From: Cryptomeria japonica
Taxonomy: Eukaryota > Streptophyta > Pinopsida > Cupressales > Cupressaceae
Direction of reading: 5' to 3'
NCBI RefSeq assembly: GCF_030272615.1
Contig: NC_081412.1
Span: 546,974,202 to 547,038,201, forward strand
Length of the DNA: 64,000 nt
Shown here: positions 46,341-60,650 of the stretch, piece by piece
Layout of the letters: each line of letters opens with the position of its first letter
Position numbering within the stretch: the first letter of the stretch is position 1
Made by a program: the position numbers and the translations under genes
The notes under the pieces: generated by a model
Database searches by the model: none
What the model was told of the DNA's origin: nothing
What the model saw: the letters and a program-made list of their open reading frames with translations, nothing else

Positions 46341-48415
46341 TGTGCAAGATCATGGTGGGCCATATGACCCCTTAGGAAACTATTACTATCTATCTTAGGA
46401 CACCATATGACCTCTTAGGAAAATGTATGGTGTTTTTACAAGTAATATGGTGTCCTAAGGGGTCATAGGGTGTCGTTACGGGTCATATGGTGTTTTATGA
46501 CCCCTTAGGATATCATATGATCTCTTAGAACACCATATGAGCCCTCATGATACCATATGGTTTCCTAAGAGGTCATTTGGTGTTTTATAACCCCTAAGTA
46601 CATAATAGGACACATTAGGACACCATATGACCCCTAATGACACCATATGACCCTTAACAACACCATATAGTGTCTTAAGGGGTCATATGGTGTTCTATGA
46701 CCCCTTATAACACCATATGACCCCTTATGACACCATATGCCCCTAACAACACCATATGGCTTCATTATAGGTCATATGGTGTCCTAAGGGGTCATATGGT
46801 GTTGTTAGGGGTCATATGGTGTCCTAAGGGGTCATATGGTGTCCTAAGGGGTCATATGGTACCCTAATGGGTCATAGAATACCATATGACCCCTTAGGAC
46901 ACCATATGATCCCTAACGACACCATATGACCCCTTAGGACACCATGTGACATCTAATGACACCATATTGTGTCTTGAGGGGTCATATGGTGTCACAAGTG
47001 GTCATGTCATGTACTAGGATGTTAAAAGAAGTCGTACGGTGTCCTACGGGGTCATAGAACACCATTTGACCCATCAGGACACCATGTGACCTCTTAAGAC
47101 ACCGTTTGGTGTCGTTAGGGGTCATATGGTGTCTTTAGGGGTCATATGGTGTTGTTAGGGGTCATATGGTGTTCTAAGGGGTCATAAGGTGTCATAAGGG
47201 GTCATATGGTGTTCTATGACCCCTTAGAACACCATATGACCCCTAAGACCACCATATGGTGTCCTGAGGGGTCATATGTTGTCATTAGGGGTCATATAGT
47301 GTCATTAGGAGTAATATTATGTCCTAAGGGGTCATATGGTGTTTCATGACCCCTTAGGACACCATATGACCCCTAATAATACCATATGGTGTCCTAAGCG
47401 GTCATATGGTGTCCTTAGGGGGTCATATGGTGTTCTATTACCCCTTGAGACACCATATTATCCATTAGTAAATGTCATATGGTTTCCTAAGGGATCATAG
47501 AGTGTCCTAAGGGGTCATATGGTATTCAATGACACCTTAGGATACCATATGACCCCTAACGTCACCATATGGTGTCCTAAGGGGTCATATGATTTCCTAA
47601 GGGGTCATATGGTGTCCTAAGGGGTCATATGGTGTTCTATGACCCCTTGGGACACCATATGACCCCATACAACACCATATAAACCCTAATGACACCATAT
47701 GGTGTCCCAAGGGGTAATATGGTGTTCTATGACACCTTAGGACACCATATGACCCCTAATGACAACATATGGCGTCCTAAGGGGTCATATGGTGGTCTAT
47801 GACCCTTTGGGATGCCATATGAGCCCTCAAGACACCATATGAGCCCTAAAAACACCATATGGTATCCTAAGTGGTCATATGGTGTTCTTTGTCCCCTTAG
47901 GACACCATATGACCCCATACAACACCATATGACCCCTCATGACACAAAATGGTGTCCTAAGGAGCCATATGGTGTCATAATGGATCATAAAACACCATAT
48001 GACTCCTTAGGACACCATATGACCCATAACGACATTAGATGACCCCTTAGGACACCATATGGTATTGTTAGGGGTCATATGGTGTCCTAAGGGGTCATAG
48101 AACACCATATAACCCCTTAGGACACCATATGACCCCTAACAACACCATATGACCCCTTAAGATACCATATAGTGTCCTTAGGGGTCATATGGTGTCCTAA
48201 GGGATCAAATGGTGTCCCAAGGGGTCATAGATCATCATATAACCCCTTAGGACACCGTATGATCCCTTAGGACACCATATGACCTCAAAAAACACCATAT
48301 GCCATGTCCTAAGGGGTCATATGGTGTCTTAAGGGGTCATAAAAGACCATATGACCCCTAAGGATTGCATATGACACTTTAGGACACCATAGTATGTCAT
48401 TAGGGGTCATATGGT
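46341..48415. repeat. Element F left array of the 20-bp unit
   Basis: About 2 kb of GGTGTCCTAAGGGGTCATAT and its complement, in mixed orientation, so many neighbouring units form inverted pairs centred on CTATGACC or CATATG. A common variant has GTCGTTAGG in place of GTCCTAAGG. No fixed higher-order period is obvious. The last ATGGT (48411-48415) is the target site of element D. Open frames in it (such as 47727-47918) are repeat translations. Confidence 0.8.
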
Positions 48416-49943
48416 TGATAACTCAATGATGAACGGATAGTACTAACCTGATACTGAGAGGGGGGGGTGAATCAGTATAGACAAAAATACAGTCCTAAAC
48501 TGGTTTGACAGCAGACACTTCAAATGACTGGCAAACAGTGACACCGGTTTGAAACAAAGTGCAACCAGTAAAGCTAAGAATGACTGAGACAAGCATTAAC
48601 TGATTACTCACTTAGCTTTTCACGCAACTCAATACTACACTACCATTTCACCCTTATGCATAAACAGATAATCTATCATCAAATCATAATAACGGCTAGT
48701 TCAACATGTTTTATTGATAGGCATAAAATATAAAACCATCATATGCTTGACAGACAATAGGAAAGCATCACAAGATAAAAGAATCACACATGACACATAT
48801 TTTTCACGTGGAAACCCAATTGGGAAAAACCACAATGGGGATGAATACCCATAAGCTTTTTTTGAACTCTTTAGAAGTCTGCTATGTTAGGAGCCTTGTC
48901 TAGTTAGAGACATTACAATAGGTTCTACTAGGAACCTTTCCTGTTAGGGATCACCCGGTTAAGGGATGGCTAGAATACCCAATTAAGGGTAAAACCCTAT
49001 TAAAGGTTACCTTGTTAGAGGATTTCAAGAACTCAATAGCTAAAGGAGTTTGAACTCAATAGCTTTTAATTACCCTATTAAAGGATTTACAACAAGTTAG
49101 TTAAGGCTACCCTGTTAAGGGATTTTCCAACTATTGAGGTGGTTAGAGATCAACAAGTATTACAATGATCTGGTAATAGCACTCAATGCCAATGCAGATC
49201 CACTTAAGCTCCTCTTCACCTTCTACACTTACACTCTGTAGGTATCACTTCTCTTCTTTTGGTCTGGCAAGAATCATGTATCCCTTTTCTTGGATACACA
49301 CACAACTTTTGCCAACAATGTTAGAAAGAGACACAACATCGACCTTATAGGAAAATAGATAGGTCAGTAGCATAAAACTTAAACCCTAAACCTGTTAGGT
49401 TAAGGAATTCCAATGGTTGAATCCTAACCATTGAGAACACTCCATTAATTGCAACAGTCTTGATCCAATCTCAAGACATTCTCCATCATCCATTTTCACC
49501 AATTTCATGGCGACTGATAACCCATCACATGTTATCACCATTTTACAGACTTCGCACATTCTCGAGGTAGATAGGAACAATCTCCTTCATGCAAGATCCT
49601 TCACGCATACAAGGCTGACGTGGCAACATGATCTGTTCTTCGTTACAATGCTAACTCATCACACAATGTCACCGGTTGAGCCACATAGGCTTGAAGCACT
49701 TCAACCGAAAACCCTAAAGTTGAGACTACCAACTGGTAGTCATACAACGCTTCCATGTGCCAGTTCCCATAACCATATGTCGGTTCACCTTGAACAAGTA
49801 CACCGCTTCACTTTGGCACAAATGTCGGTTCACGGTGCTATGTTGGTTCTCTCATATGCTGATTCTCACCTCTTTAGCATATTAACATCAATGACAACGT
49901 ACAATGTCATTATGTCCTCATACCGGTTCACATAATGCCAACA
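48416..49943 (-). repeat. Element D 3' LTR
   Basis: Pairs with 54329-55842. On the minus strand it starts TGTTGGCATTATGTG, close to the start of element A's LTR (TGTTGGCAATTGACAC), and near its other end has the TGATTCACCCCCCC block. It holds a run AACCCTAAACCTGTTAGGTT at about 49382-49401. Confidence 0.85.
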
Positions 49944-49957
49944 ATCTCCCCCTTTGG
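49944..49957 (-). other. Polypurine tract of element D
   Basis: CCAAAGGGGGAGAT on the minus strand directly before the 3' LTR. Together with the preceding TTGCCATCAATG it is almost identical to the same site in element A. Confidence 0.8.
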
Positions 49958-50186
49958 CATTGATGGCAATATACAAAGATATCTCTCTGCTTCACATATT
50001 CTCCCCCAATTTCTGCAGATATCTTCTCTGCTTCACATCTTCTCCCCCTTTGACAACAATGTGAAAGTGGAGGCACAAGCTTCCCTGTTCCATTATGTTG
50101 CTCCCCCTAAGGAGTAGCATCCTTCAACACATCAATCCAAAATAAATTTGACTATGCAATACCTGACTGATGTGGAGCATATGCTT

Positions 50187-53100
50187 TTAGTTTACCTCCT
50201 GAAGGGGAAACACCCCTAATTCACCTCTTAAGTACATAAATGTGGTCTTTGGAAGAGGCTTGGTGAATATGTTTGCTAACTGCTCCTTACTGGAAACATG
50301 TTCCAGTGCAATCTCTTTGTTCTGAACCTTTTCCCTTAAGAAATGATACTTAAGCTCAAAGTGCTTGGTTCTAGAATGTAAAACTGGATTCTTGGAGATA
50401 TTAATTGCATTAGTATTGTCACAAAATATACTTACCGGTTCAGATAGAGGAACTTTGAAGCCATTTAATACATGCTTCATCCAAATTGTTTGAGTGCAAT
50501 TCATGAAAGTTGCAACATACTCTACTTCCACTGTAGACTAAGAGATACAACTCTATTTCTTACTCATCCATGAGACCAGTCTACCACCAAGAAAGAATGC
50601 ACCATCGGTTGTGCTTTTCTAGTCATCTATATTGCTTTCCCAATCAGCATCTGTGTATACTTTCAAGTTGAAATCCTTGCTATAAGGATACCACAATAAT
50701 AGTCAACAGTTCCCTTTAGATACCTAAGAATCTGCTTGACTGCAACCAAGTGAGATTCTCTTGGGATTTTCTGGAATCTTGCAGTAATGCCAACTGCATG
50801 TGTAATATCCGGTCTGCTATGTCCTACATAATGCAACTTACCAATCATTGATCGGTATTCCTTCTCATCAACCAATTCTAAGTCATCTTCTTTAGATAGT
50901 TTACAACCAGTCACCATCGGAGTACCAACCAGTTTTCTATCTTCCATGCCTAAGGTCTCCAACACCTCTTTGACATACTTGGACTGGGTGATAAAGATTC
51001 CATCCTTCATCTATTGGATCTGCAATCCAATGAAGAATTTAATCTCCCCTATGAGTGAAATTCCAAACTCTTTCTTCATCTCATCTGAAAACTCATGACT
51101 CATCTTGTCATCTCCACCTCACAGATCAAGACCGGATCTCCTTGAGACTTCAAGTAGATATTACTATCTTCACTTGTTCTCTCAAATCCAATCTTCACAA
51201 GATGAGAATGCAGACGTTCATACCATGCCCTAGGTGCCTTCTTTAGTCCATATAAGGCTTTATGTAGCCTACATACCATGTTACTGTCTTCAAATAGGGA
51301 AAACCCATATGGTTGCTCAATATACACCTCCTCTTCAAGTACACCATTTAGGAATGCAGATTTTACATCCATTTGATATACTTTGAAACCTTTAAAATCT
51401 GCATATGCAAGAAGCATACGGACTCCTTCCAATCTGGCTACATGAGCAAAGGTTTCTCCATAGTCTTCTCCTTCTTCTTGAGAACATCCTTTGCACACTA
51501 ATCTAGCTTTGTTCATAATCACTATGCCATCCTCATTCAGCTTATTTCTGAAAACCCATTTAGTACCAATGACATTTTTGTGCTCTGGTCTGGGTACCAA
51601 AAACCATGTACCATTTTTCTCTATCTGGTCAAGTTCCTCTTCCATTGCCTTGATCCAGTCTTCATCCTTATGTGCCTCTTTGAATGATTTAGGCTCAAAT
51701 TCAGAGATCATACATGAGTTTTCTCTGACCTTTCTTCTTGTAAGGATTCCTGCATCCTTATCTCCTATGATCTACTTAGGATCACGATTCAGCTTGATAT
51801 ACCGAGGAATGGTCTTGATAGATTCCTCTTTCTTTTCTTCTTCATCCTCATCTCCATCAGTATCAGCATCTACATTTTCTGATGTAGGAATATTGTTACT
51901 AGTACTCAGTTGGTTGTCAATTGGGTCCGAGAAGGTTGCAACCGGCTTGTTTACTGCTTGCTCACTATCGGTTTCCTTAGTTTTCTCAAAGGTTTCATCA
52001 ACTCTTACATTGATGCTTTCCATAATTCTCTGAGTCCTATTGTTGAAACACTTGAGAGCTTTGCTCTTGGTGGAATATCTTAGGAATATTCCCTCATCAC
52101 ATTTTGCATCAAATTTTCTCTGGTGTTCACTCCTCTTGATGTAACATTGGCTACCAAACACTCTAAAGTAGTTGACCACAGGTGTCTTATCGGTCCAATA
52201 CTCATAAGGAGTTTTATCCTTACCTTTCTTGATGAGTACCCGGTTCATTGTGTAGACTACAGTGCTCACCGCTTCTCTCCAAAAGGTGTGAGCTACCTTT
52301 CCTTGAATCAACATGGTTCTAGCTGCTTCAACCATAGTCTAGTTATTCCTCTCTGCTAGGCCATTCTGCTGTGGAGTCCAGCGGGCAGGTAATTGCCTCT
52401 TGATTACATGTTCTTCACAGTACTTATTGAATTCACCGGAAGTGAATTCCCCTCCTTGATCAGTTCTCAGGAACTTGATCCTTTTATCGCTTTCCTTCTC
52501 CACTAATGCTCTGAAAGCTTTGAACTTTACAAAGGCTTCAGACTTGTCTTTCAAGAATGTGGCCCACATCATTTTTGAGTAGTCATCAGTGAGAATCATG
52601 AAATACCTATCACCCTGCACACTTCTAGTTTTCATAGGACCACACAAATCAATATGCACAAGATCAAGCAAGTTGTCAGCAATGAAAGATTTACCTTTAA
52701 AGGTTGAGGAAGACATTTTCCCCTATTGACACTCTCTGCACAAGGTATTATCCAGTTTTCTTAGCATTGGCAACCCTCTAACTACCTTGATCTTACTAGC
52801 CTTCACAATGTTATCAAAGTTTACATGGCAGAGTCTCCTATGCCATATCCAGCTATCATCAAATTTAGCCATAAGACATGTACTTATATTTGCATTCAGC
52901 TGAAATAGGTTACCTTTGGTCTGCATGCCAGTGGCCACCAATTCACCATTCTTTCCTTTGATTCTACAAACTCCATTCTTAAATTCTAGAGTGAGGCCAC
53001 TATCATTCAGCTGGGCAACACTCAGAAGGTTGTGTCTAAGACCATCAACCCAATACACATTTTCAGCACTACTCTTTCCATTTAGAGAGATGGACCCTCT

Positions 53101-54257
53101 ACCTTTGACCATGCATGGTGCATCACTGCCAAAGTGAACCACACCACCATCATACTCCTCCAATGATAGAAACTTGCTTTGGTCACCAGTCATATGGTGA
53201 GAATAGCCATTGTCAATGATCCACTCATTGGAATTATCAAACCAGGAGACAAGAGCCTTCTTGTCTGATACATCTTCCTTGACAGGAACAAACACAAAAT
53301 CTTCATTTTCTTCATCCTCTTATTCTTCATCTATGACACCTTCATCAACTGCCACAAAATAGTTTCTCTGGTTTCCTCCTTTGAATTTCTTGAACCTTTT
53401 TGGTTTGTCCTTGTTGTCACCATTAGGACAGTTTACAGCAATATGTCATATCCAGTTACAAGAGAAGCATTTCAAAGGTATCTTACCTCTATATTTGTCG
53501 GTTCCTTTAGGAAGTTTTCTGGAAAGGAGAGCTTCAAATGCCATCAAAATCTCCTCATCATCCATTTCTCTGCCCTGTCTTGGTTCACCACTAGTGCTAG
53601 CTTCTTTTCCTTTTATGGATGGTACTACATAAGATTTAAAAGTTGATTCAATCTTTTGAACACTGCCATTGAAACTATTTAGCTCATAGGCTATCAACTT
53701 TGCAATGATGGAGTCTAGGGATACCTTAGTCTTGTCTATTGATCTTAGCTCTTGAATAGAAGCAACCCTTATTGCATAGACCAGCAATAGGGATCTCAAG
53801 ACTTTGCTTACCACAGTGGCATCTTCTATTTTACCACCTACAATCTTGATATCTCCAACAACGGTTTTGATTCTTATTCCATACTATTGAATGGTCTCAC
53901 CTTCAACCATCTTCATATCTTCAAACTTCCCTCTAAGGCTTTCTTCCTTAGCCTGTTTTACATGCTCATCACCACCATAGATATTTTCAAGAGTATCCCA
54001 TACCTCTTTGGGTTTACCTTATCTTGAACATCAGTAAACTCAATGTCAGATAAACTACTAATCAGGGCTTCCATGACTTGCCCATTCTCCTACATCTCTC
54101 TCTTTTGGTCATCGGTAAGTGTACTAGTAGGAGCAACATAGGCAGTCCCAACATAGCTCCAGTGTTGAGCACCCATGCTTCTAATGTATATCTTCATTTC
54201 ATCTTTCATTATACTAAAATTTTCTCTGTTAAAATTTAGACCTTCCCTCTTCATCAT
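50187..54257 (-). pseudogene. Element D copia gag-pol polyprotein
   Basis: Start at 54257 (MMKREGLNF). Gag includes EVWDTLENIYGGDEHV and a knuckle CFSCNW..HIAVNC near 53440. Protease IIDNGYSHHMTG near 53220 has DNG in place of DSG. Integrase: HRRLCHVNFD, CRECQ, HIDLCGPM, LRTDQGGEFTSGEF and PQQNGLAERNN. RT: GTKWVFRNKL, MDVKSAFLNGVL, YGLKKAPRAWY. At about 51112-51121 the frame passes from VLICEV straight to GGDDKMSHEF, so the catalytic YVDD stretch is deleted with a frameshift. RNase H: EVEYVATFM, IFCDNTNAINISKN and LANIFTKPLP. Stops occur near 53440, 52336, 51772 and 51013. Confidence 0.85.
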
Positions 54258-54314
54258 TAGATTGGGATCTTTACCTCAAGCGGTTAAGCTTATAGCACAG
54301 AGGACCTGGAGGTT

Positions 54315-54326
54315 GCTTTGATACCA
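54315..54326 (-). other. Primer-binding site of element D
   Basis: TGGTATCAAAGC on the minus strand, two bases inside the 5' LTR; one base from the initiator tRNA-Met consensus. Confidence 0.8.
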
Positions 54327-54328
54327 AT

Positions 54329-55842
54329 TGATAACTCAATGATGAACAGATAGTACTAACCTAGTACTGAGAAGGGGGGTGAATCAGTACAGACAAAAAT
54401 ACAGTCCTAAACCTGTTTGACAGCAGACACTTCAAATGACTGGCAAATAGTGACACGGGTTTGAAACAAAGTGCAACTGGTAAAGCTAAGAATGACTAAG
54501 ACAAGCATTAACCGGTTACTCACTTAGCTTTTCACTCAACTCAAGACTACACTACCATTTCACCCTTATGCATAAATAGGTAATCTATCATCAGATCATA
54601 ATAATGGCTAGTTCAACATGTTTTATTGACAGGTATAAAATAGAGAACCGTCATATGCTTCAAAGACAATAGAAAAGCATCACACATGACACACATATTT
54701 TTCACGTGGAAACCCAACTGGGAAAAACCACGGTGGGGATGAATACCCACAAGCTATTTTTGAACTCTTTAGAAGTCCACACTATTAGGAGCCTTGTCCG
54801 GTTAGAGACATTACAATAGGTTCTACTAGGAACCGGTCATGTTAGGGATCACCCAATTAAGGGATGGCTAGAATACTCGGTTAAGGGTAAAACCCTATTA
54901 AAGGTTACCTTGTTAGAGGATTTCAAGAACTCAATAGCTACAGGATTTCTAGCTCAATAGCTTTGAATTATGTCGTTAAAAGATTTACAGCAAGTTGGTT
55001 AAGGCTACCTTGTTAAGGGATTTTCCAACTGATGAGGTGGTTAGAGATCAATAGGTATTACAATGATCTGGTAACAACACTCAATGCCAATGCAGATTCA
55101 CTTAAGCTCCTCTTCACCTTCTGCACTTACAATCTGCAGGTATCACTTCTCTTCTTTTGGTTTGGCAAGAATCATGTATCCCTTCTCTTGGATACACACA
55201 CACAACTTTTGCCAACAACCTCAAAAAGAGACACAACATCAACCTTATAGGAAAATAGATAGGTCGGTAGCATAAACCTTAAACCCTAAACATGTTAGGT
55301 TAAGGAATTCAAATGGTTCAATCCTGACCATTGAGAACACTCCATTAATTGCAACAGTCTTGATCCAATCTCAAGATATTCTCCATCATCCATTTTCACC
55401 AATTTCATGGCGGCTGATAACCCATCACATGTTATCACCACTTTACAGACTTCGCACATTCCCGAGGTAGATAGGAACAATCTCCTTCGTGCAAGATCCT
55501 TCACGCACACAAGGTTGACATGGCAACATGATCTATTCTTCATTACAATGCTAACTCATCACACAATGTGACTGGTTGAGCCACACAGGCTTGAAGCACT
55601 TCAACCAGAAACCCTGAAGTTGAGACTACCAACTGGTAGTCATACAATGCTTCCATGTGCCGGTTCCCATAACCATATGCTAGTTCACCTTGAACAAGCA
55701 CACCGCTTCACTTTTGCCACAAATGTCGGTTCACAGTGTTATGTCGGTTCTCTCATATGTCGGTTCTCACCGCTTTAGCATATTGACATCAATGACAACA
55801 TACAATGTCATTATGTCCTCATACCGGTTCACAAAGCCAACA
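54329..55842 (-). repeat. Element D 5' LTR
   Basis: Pairs with 48416-49943; 14 bp shorter through small deletions, including part of AAGATAAAAGAATC-like sequence near 54680. Confidence 0.85.
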
Positions 55843-58800
55843 ATGGTGTCCTAATAGGTCATAGAACACCATATGACCCCTTAGGACAAAATATAACCCC
55901 TAATGACACCATATGACTCCTAAAGACACCATATGACCTCTCAGGACACCATATAGTGGTCATAGGGGTCATATGGTGTCCTAAGGGATCATAGAACACC
56001 ATATGACCCCTTATGACATGATATGACCCCTTAAGACACCATATGACCCCTATTGACACCATATGGTGTCGTTAGGGGTAATATGGTGTCCTAAGGGGTC
56101 ATATGGCATCCTAATGGGTCATAGAATACCATATGACCACTTAGGACACCATATGACCCCCAAGGGGTTATATAACACCATAGGACACCATATAACCTCT
56201 AAAGACACCATATGACCCCTTAGGACATCATATGACCCCTTAGGAAACTATATGACCCCTTTGGACACCATATGGTGTTGTTAGGGGTCATATGGTGTTA
56301 TAAGGTTCATAAAAAACCATATGACTCTCTCATATATCTTACTCTCTTATTCTCTCTCTCCATTCTCAAGGTCACTATCTCTCTCTATTCTTAAGGGGTC
56401 ATATGGTGTCCTATGGCCCCTTAGGACATGATATGACCCTTAGGACACCATATGGTGTCATTATGGGTTGTATACTGTCCTAAGCAGTCGTTAGGTGTCT
56501 TATGACCCCTTAGGTGTCGTTAGGGATCATATTGTGTCCTAAGGGGTTATATGGTGTCCTATGAACCCTTAGGACACCATATGACCCCTTAGGTGTTGTT
56601 AGGGGTCATATTGTGTCCTAAGGGTTCATAAGGTGTCCTATGACCCCTTAGGACACCATATGATCTCATAGGACACGATATGGTGTCGTTATGGGTTATA
56701 TGGTGCCCTAAGGAGTCATATGGTGTAAGATGAAGAACACCATATTGTGTTGTTATGGGTTGTATGGTGTGCTAAGGGGTCATATGGTGTTGTATGAGCC
56801 CTTAGGACACCATATGGTGTTGTTATGGGCTATATGGTGTTTTAAGGGGTCATATGGTGTCCTATTACCCCCTAAGGGGTCATTAGAGGTCATATTATGT
56901 CCTATGACCCCTTAGGACACCATATGATCCCTTAGGATACAATATGGTGTTGTTATGGGTCGTATGATATCTTGAGGGGTCATATGGTGTCTGATGACCC
57001 CTTTGAGCACCATATGACCCCTTAGGATACAATATGGTATTCTTATGGGTCGTATGTTATCATAAGGGGTCATATGGTGTAAGAAACAATATGAGCCCTC
57101 ATATGGTGTTTTTATGGGTTGTATGGTGTCCTAAAGGGTCATATGGTATCCTATGACCCCTTAGGACACTATATGGTATCATTATGGGTCTTATGGTGTG
57201 CTAATGGGTCATATGGTGTTATATGACCCATTAGGACACCATATGACCCTTAGGACACCATATGGTGTCATTATAGGTCATATAGTGTGCTAAGGGGTCA
57301 TATGGTGTCATATAGCCACCTAAGGGGTTGTAAGGGGCCATATTGTGTCCTATGACCCCTTAGGAAATTGTATGACCCCTTAGGACACAATATGGTGTTG
57401 TTATGCATCGTATGGTGTCCTAAGGGGTCATATGGTGTCCTATGACCCCATAGGACACCATATGACCCCTTAGGTGTCCTTAGGGGTCATATTGTGTACT
57501 AATTGGTCATCCTTAGGACACTATATGGTGTCATTATGGGTTGTATGGTGTCCTAAGGGGTCATATGGTGTCCTATGATCCTTTAGGAAACCATGTGACC
57601 CCTTAGGACACCATATAGTGTCATTATGGGTCATATGGTGTCCTAAGGGGTCATATAGTGTCCTATGACCCCTTAGGATATCATATAACCCCTTATGTGT
57701 CGTTAGGGTTCATATTGTGTCCTAAGGGGTCATATGATGTCCTATGACCCCTTAGGACACTATATGACCCCTTAGGTGTCGTTAGGGGTCATATTGTGCT
57801 CTAAAGGGTCATATGGTGTCCTATGACCCCTTAGGACACCATATGACCCCTTAGCACACCATATGGTGTTGTTATGGGTTGTATGGTGTCCTAAGGGGTC
57901 ATGTGGTGCCCTATGACACCTTAGGACACTATATGGTATCATTATGGGTTGTACGGTATCCTAAAAGGTCATATGGTGTCCTATGACCCTTTAGGACACC
58001 ATATGACCCCTTAGATGTCGTTAAGGGTCATATTATGTCCTAAGGGGTCATATGGTGTCATATGACCCCTTAGGACACCATATGACCCCTTAAGTGTCAT
58101 TAGGGCTCATATTGTATCCTAAGGGGTCATATGGTGTCCTATGACCATTTAGGACACCATATGGCCCCTAAGGACATGATATGGTGGCATTATGGGTTGT
58201 ATTATGTCCTCTGGGGTCATATGGTGTGCCCTTAGGGCACCATATGACTCCTTAGGTGTTGTCAAGGGTCATAATATGTCCTAAGGGGTATTATGGTGTC
58301 TTATGACCGTGTAGGACACCACTTGGTGTCGTTATGGGTTGTATGGTATCTTAAGGGGTAACCATATAGTGTCCTATGAACCCTTAGGACACCATATGAC
58401 CACTTAGGACACCATATTTTGTCATTATGTGTCGTATGGTGTTCGAAGGGGTCATATGGTGTCATTATAAGTTGTTTGGTGTGATAAATGGTCATATGGT
58501 GTCCTATGACCCCATAAGGGGTTGTTAAGGGTCATAGTGTCCTAGGGGGTCATATTGTGTCATATGACCCCTTAGGACACCATATGACCCCTTAGGATAG
58601 AATATGGTATCGTTATGGGTTGTATGGTGTCCTAAGGGGCCATATGGTGTCCTATGACCCCTTAGGACATAATATGGTGTCGTTATGGATCGTATGGTGT
58701 CCTAAGGGGTCATATGGTGTCCTAAGGGGTCATATGGTGTCATAAGGGATCATAGGACACTATAGTACCATACTGACACCATATGGTGTACTAGGGGGTC

Positions 58801-59290
58801 ATATGGTGTCCTAATGAGTCATAGGACACCATATGAACCATACCGACACCAAATGGTATACTAAGGGGTCATATGGTGTCTAAAGGGGTTATAGGACACC
58901 ATATGACCCCTTAGGACACAATATGACCCCTAACGACACCTAAGGGATCATATGGTGTCCTATGACCCATTAGGACACCACATGGTGTCGTTATGGGTCG
59001 TATGGTCTCCTAAGGGGTCATATGGTGTCCTGGCCACTTAGGACACCATATGATGTTGTTATGGGTCGTATGGTAACCTAAGAGGTCATATGATGTCCTA
59101 TGACCCCTTATGACACTGTATGACCCCTTAGGTGTCGTTAGGGGTCAAATTGTGTCCTAAGGGGTCATATGGTGTCCTATGACCCCTTAGGATACCATAT
59201 GGTGTCATTATGGGTCGTATGGTGTCCTAAGGGGTCATGTGGTGTCCTATGACCCCTTAGGACACCATATGACCTATTACATGTCATTAG
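55843..59290. repeat. Element F right array of the 20-bp unit
   Basis: Continuation of the array after element D, about 3.4 kb. Variants GTCGTTATGGGTCGTATG and TAGGTGTCGTTAGGGGTCATATTG are common and change in frequency along it. Short C/T-rich words interrupt at 56335-56390, echoing the flanking tract. It ends at about 59290, where the purine tract starts. Confidence 0.8.

Positions 59291-60650
<1,360 letters not shown>

Larger units (their letters stand above)
48416..55842 (-). mobile_element. Element D: complete-length Ty1/copia retrotransposon
   Basis: LTRs 48416-49943 (1,528 bp) and 54329-55842 (1,514 bp) begin TGATAACTCAATGATGAAC and end GCCAACA on the plus strand. ATGGT flanks both sides (48411-48415 and 55843-55847), inside the 20-bp array. 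It has a polypurine tract, an initiator-Met primer site and a gag-pol coding region on the minus strand. About 14 LTR differences in the first 200 bases (near 7%) make it older than B and C. It is inactive: the RT active-site motif is deleted. Confidence 0.9.

Noticed and set aside
47727-48042. Tyr/Gly/His-rich open frames in the 20-bp array (also 55859-56062, 56730-56915, 58301-58495)
   Set aside because: Periodic translations of the repeat unit on either strand; not genes.
46341-59290. CRISPR-like regular short repeats
   Set aside because: Units adjoin without unique spacers, occur in both orientations, and the context is a plant nuclear genome.
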